From: Candidatus Muiribacteriota bacterium
GTDB lineage: Bacteria; Muiribacteriota; DAOVTB01
Assembly (NCBI GenBank): GCA_030633305.1
Contig: DAOVTB010000025.1
Location: 1-32,532 of the forward strand
Direction: 5' to 3'
DNA length: 32,532 nucleotides
Shown here: in pieces, positions 32,390 through 32,532 of the stretch
Position numbering within the stretch: position 1 is the stretch's first letter
Layout of the letters: each line of letters begins with the position of its first letter
The notes under the pieces: generated by a model
What the model saw: the letters and a program-made list of their open reading frames with translations, nothing else
Told to the model about the DNA's origin: nothing
Databases searched by the model: none
Made by a program: the position numbers and the translations under genes

Positions 32390-32532
32390 AAATCAAGTTT
32401 TACAAATTGATTTGAATATGAGATACTGTGCAGCTGTCAAGGATAACACCTAGTCAGCCAGCCGAAAAAACACAAAGCGGCAACGCAGAGTGTTCAGAAG
32501 GCATAAAGCTTACAGGAGCAGGGAGCCGAAAG
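32390..32532 (+). other. Possible 5' part of a group II intron RNA (runs off the window)
   Basis: No gene is visible after 32325. From about 32420 the sequence becomes richer in GC and in structured-RNA-like motifs. AAGGATAACACC (32439-32450), CAGCCAGCCGAAAA and the last bases CAGGGAGCCGAAAG recall the order of motifs near the 5' end of group IIA introns (AAGATAACAC...CAGCCAACC...CCGAAAA in Ll.LtrB, from memory). A clear GUGYG 5' splice site was not found. Treat as tentative. Confidence 0.25.

Noticed and set aside
1-32532. CRISPR array or prophage
   Set aside because: No regularly spaced direct repeats and no phage structural, integrase or lysis genes were seen.

Overview
The window is AT-rich bacterial chromosome, with mostly strong Shine-Dalgarno sites (AGGAGG type), short intergenic gaps and many dispersed palindromic repeats. 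Lifestyle signs point to an anaerobe: a complete pyruvate:ferredoxin oxidoreductase, a B12-type radical SAM protein and a second small radical SAM activase. The type IV pilin resembles, from memory, those of deep-branching candidate phyla such as Riflebacteria, Wallbacteria or Muiribacteria. I cannot fix the taxon from this sequence alone. The AspRS carries H31 and G81, which suggests tRNA-dependent Asn-tRNA synthesis.

Layout. 1-3773: tail of an Asp/Glu racemase-family gene, a B12-binding radical SAM protein with a membrane tail, a CoA-binding protein, and a membrane protein with a C39-like papain-fold domain. 3745-6453 (minus): a large polytopic sulfatase/phosphotransferase-type membrane enzyme. 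6627-8924: an MDR dehydrogenase and a class III aminotransferase, probably one pathway. 8992-13242: aspS, then a type IV pilin with its own promoter and terminator, then a GT-C glycosyltransferase. 13243-13903: a 660-bp gap built from at least five kinds of dispersed repeat, ending in a promoter for nifJ (13904-17443). 17510-18508: a lone MoxR ATPase. 18695-20842 (minus): a second GT-C membrane protein. 21133-23766: a pilin-like polytopic membrane protein, a membrane-anchored HtrA protease and a nitroreductase.

23899-31790 is the most interesting part. Five translationally coupled genes encode a ClpB-like unfoldase with a degenerate first AAA+ half, an NrdG-like radical SAM protein, a zinc-ribbon/FHA protein, a Ser/Thr kinase, and a pseudokinase-TM-SUMF1 fusion. 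The kinase has eight exact 47-residue tandem repeats and a C-terminal membrane hairpin. A secreted cupin follows. I read this as a phospho-signalling module at the membrane that controls an unfoldase and a radical enzyme. I do not recognise it as a named system.

Two mobile or structured repeat families (here A and B) recur in fixed orientation downstream of genes, with compensatory base changes in their stems. One B copy sits inside an A copy. The last ~130 bases look like the start of a group II intron, at low confidence.
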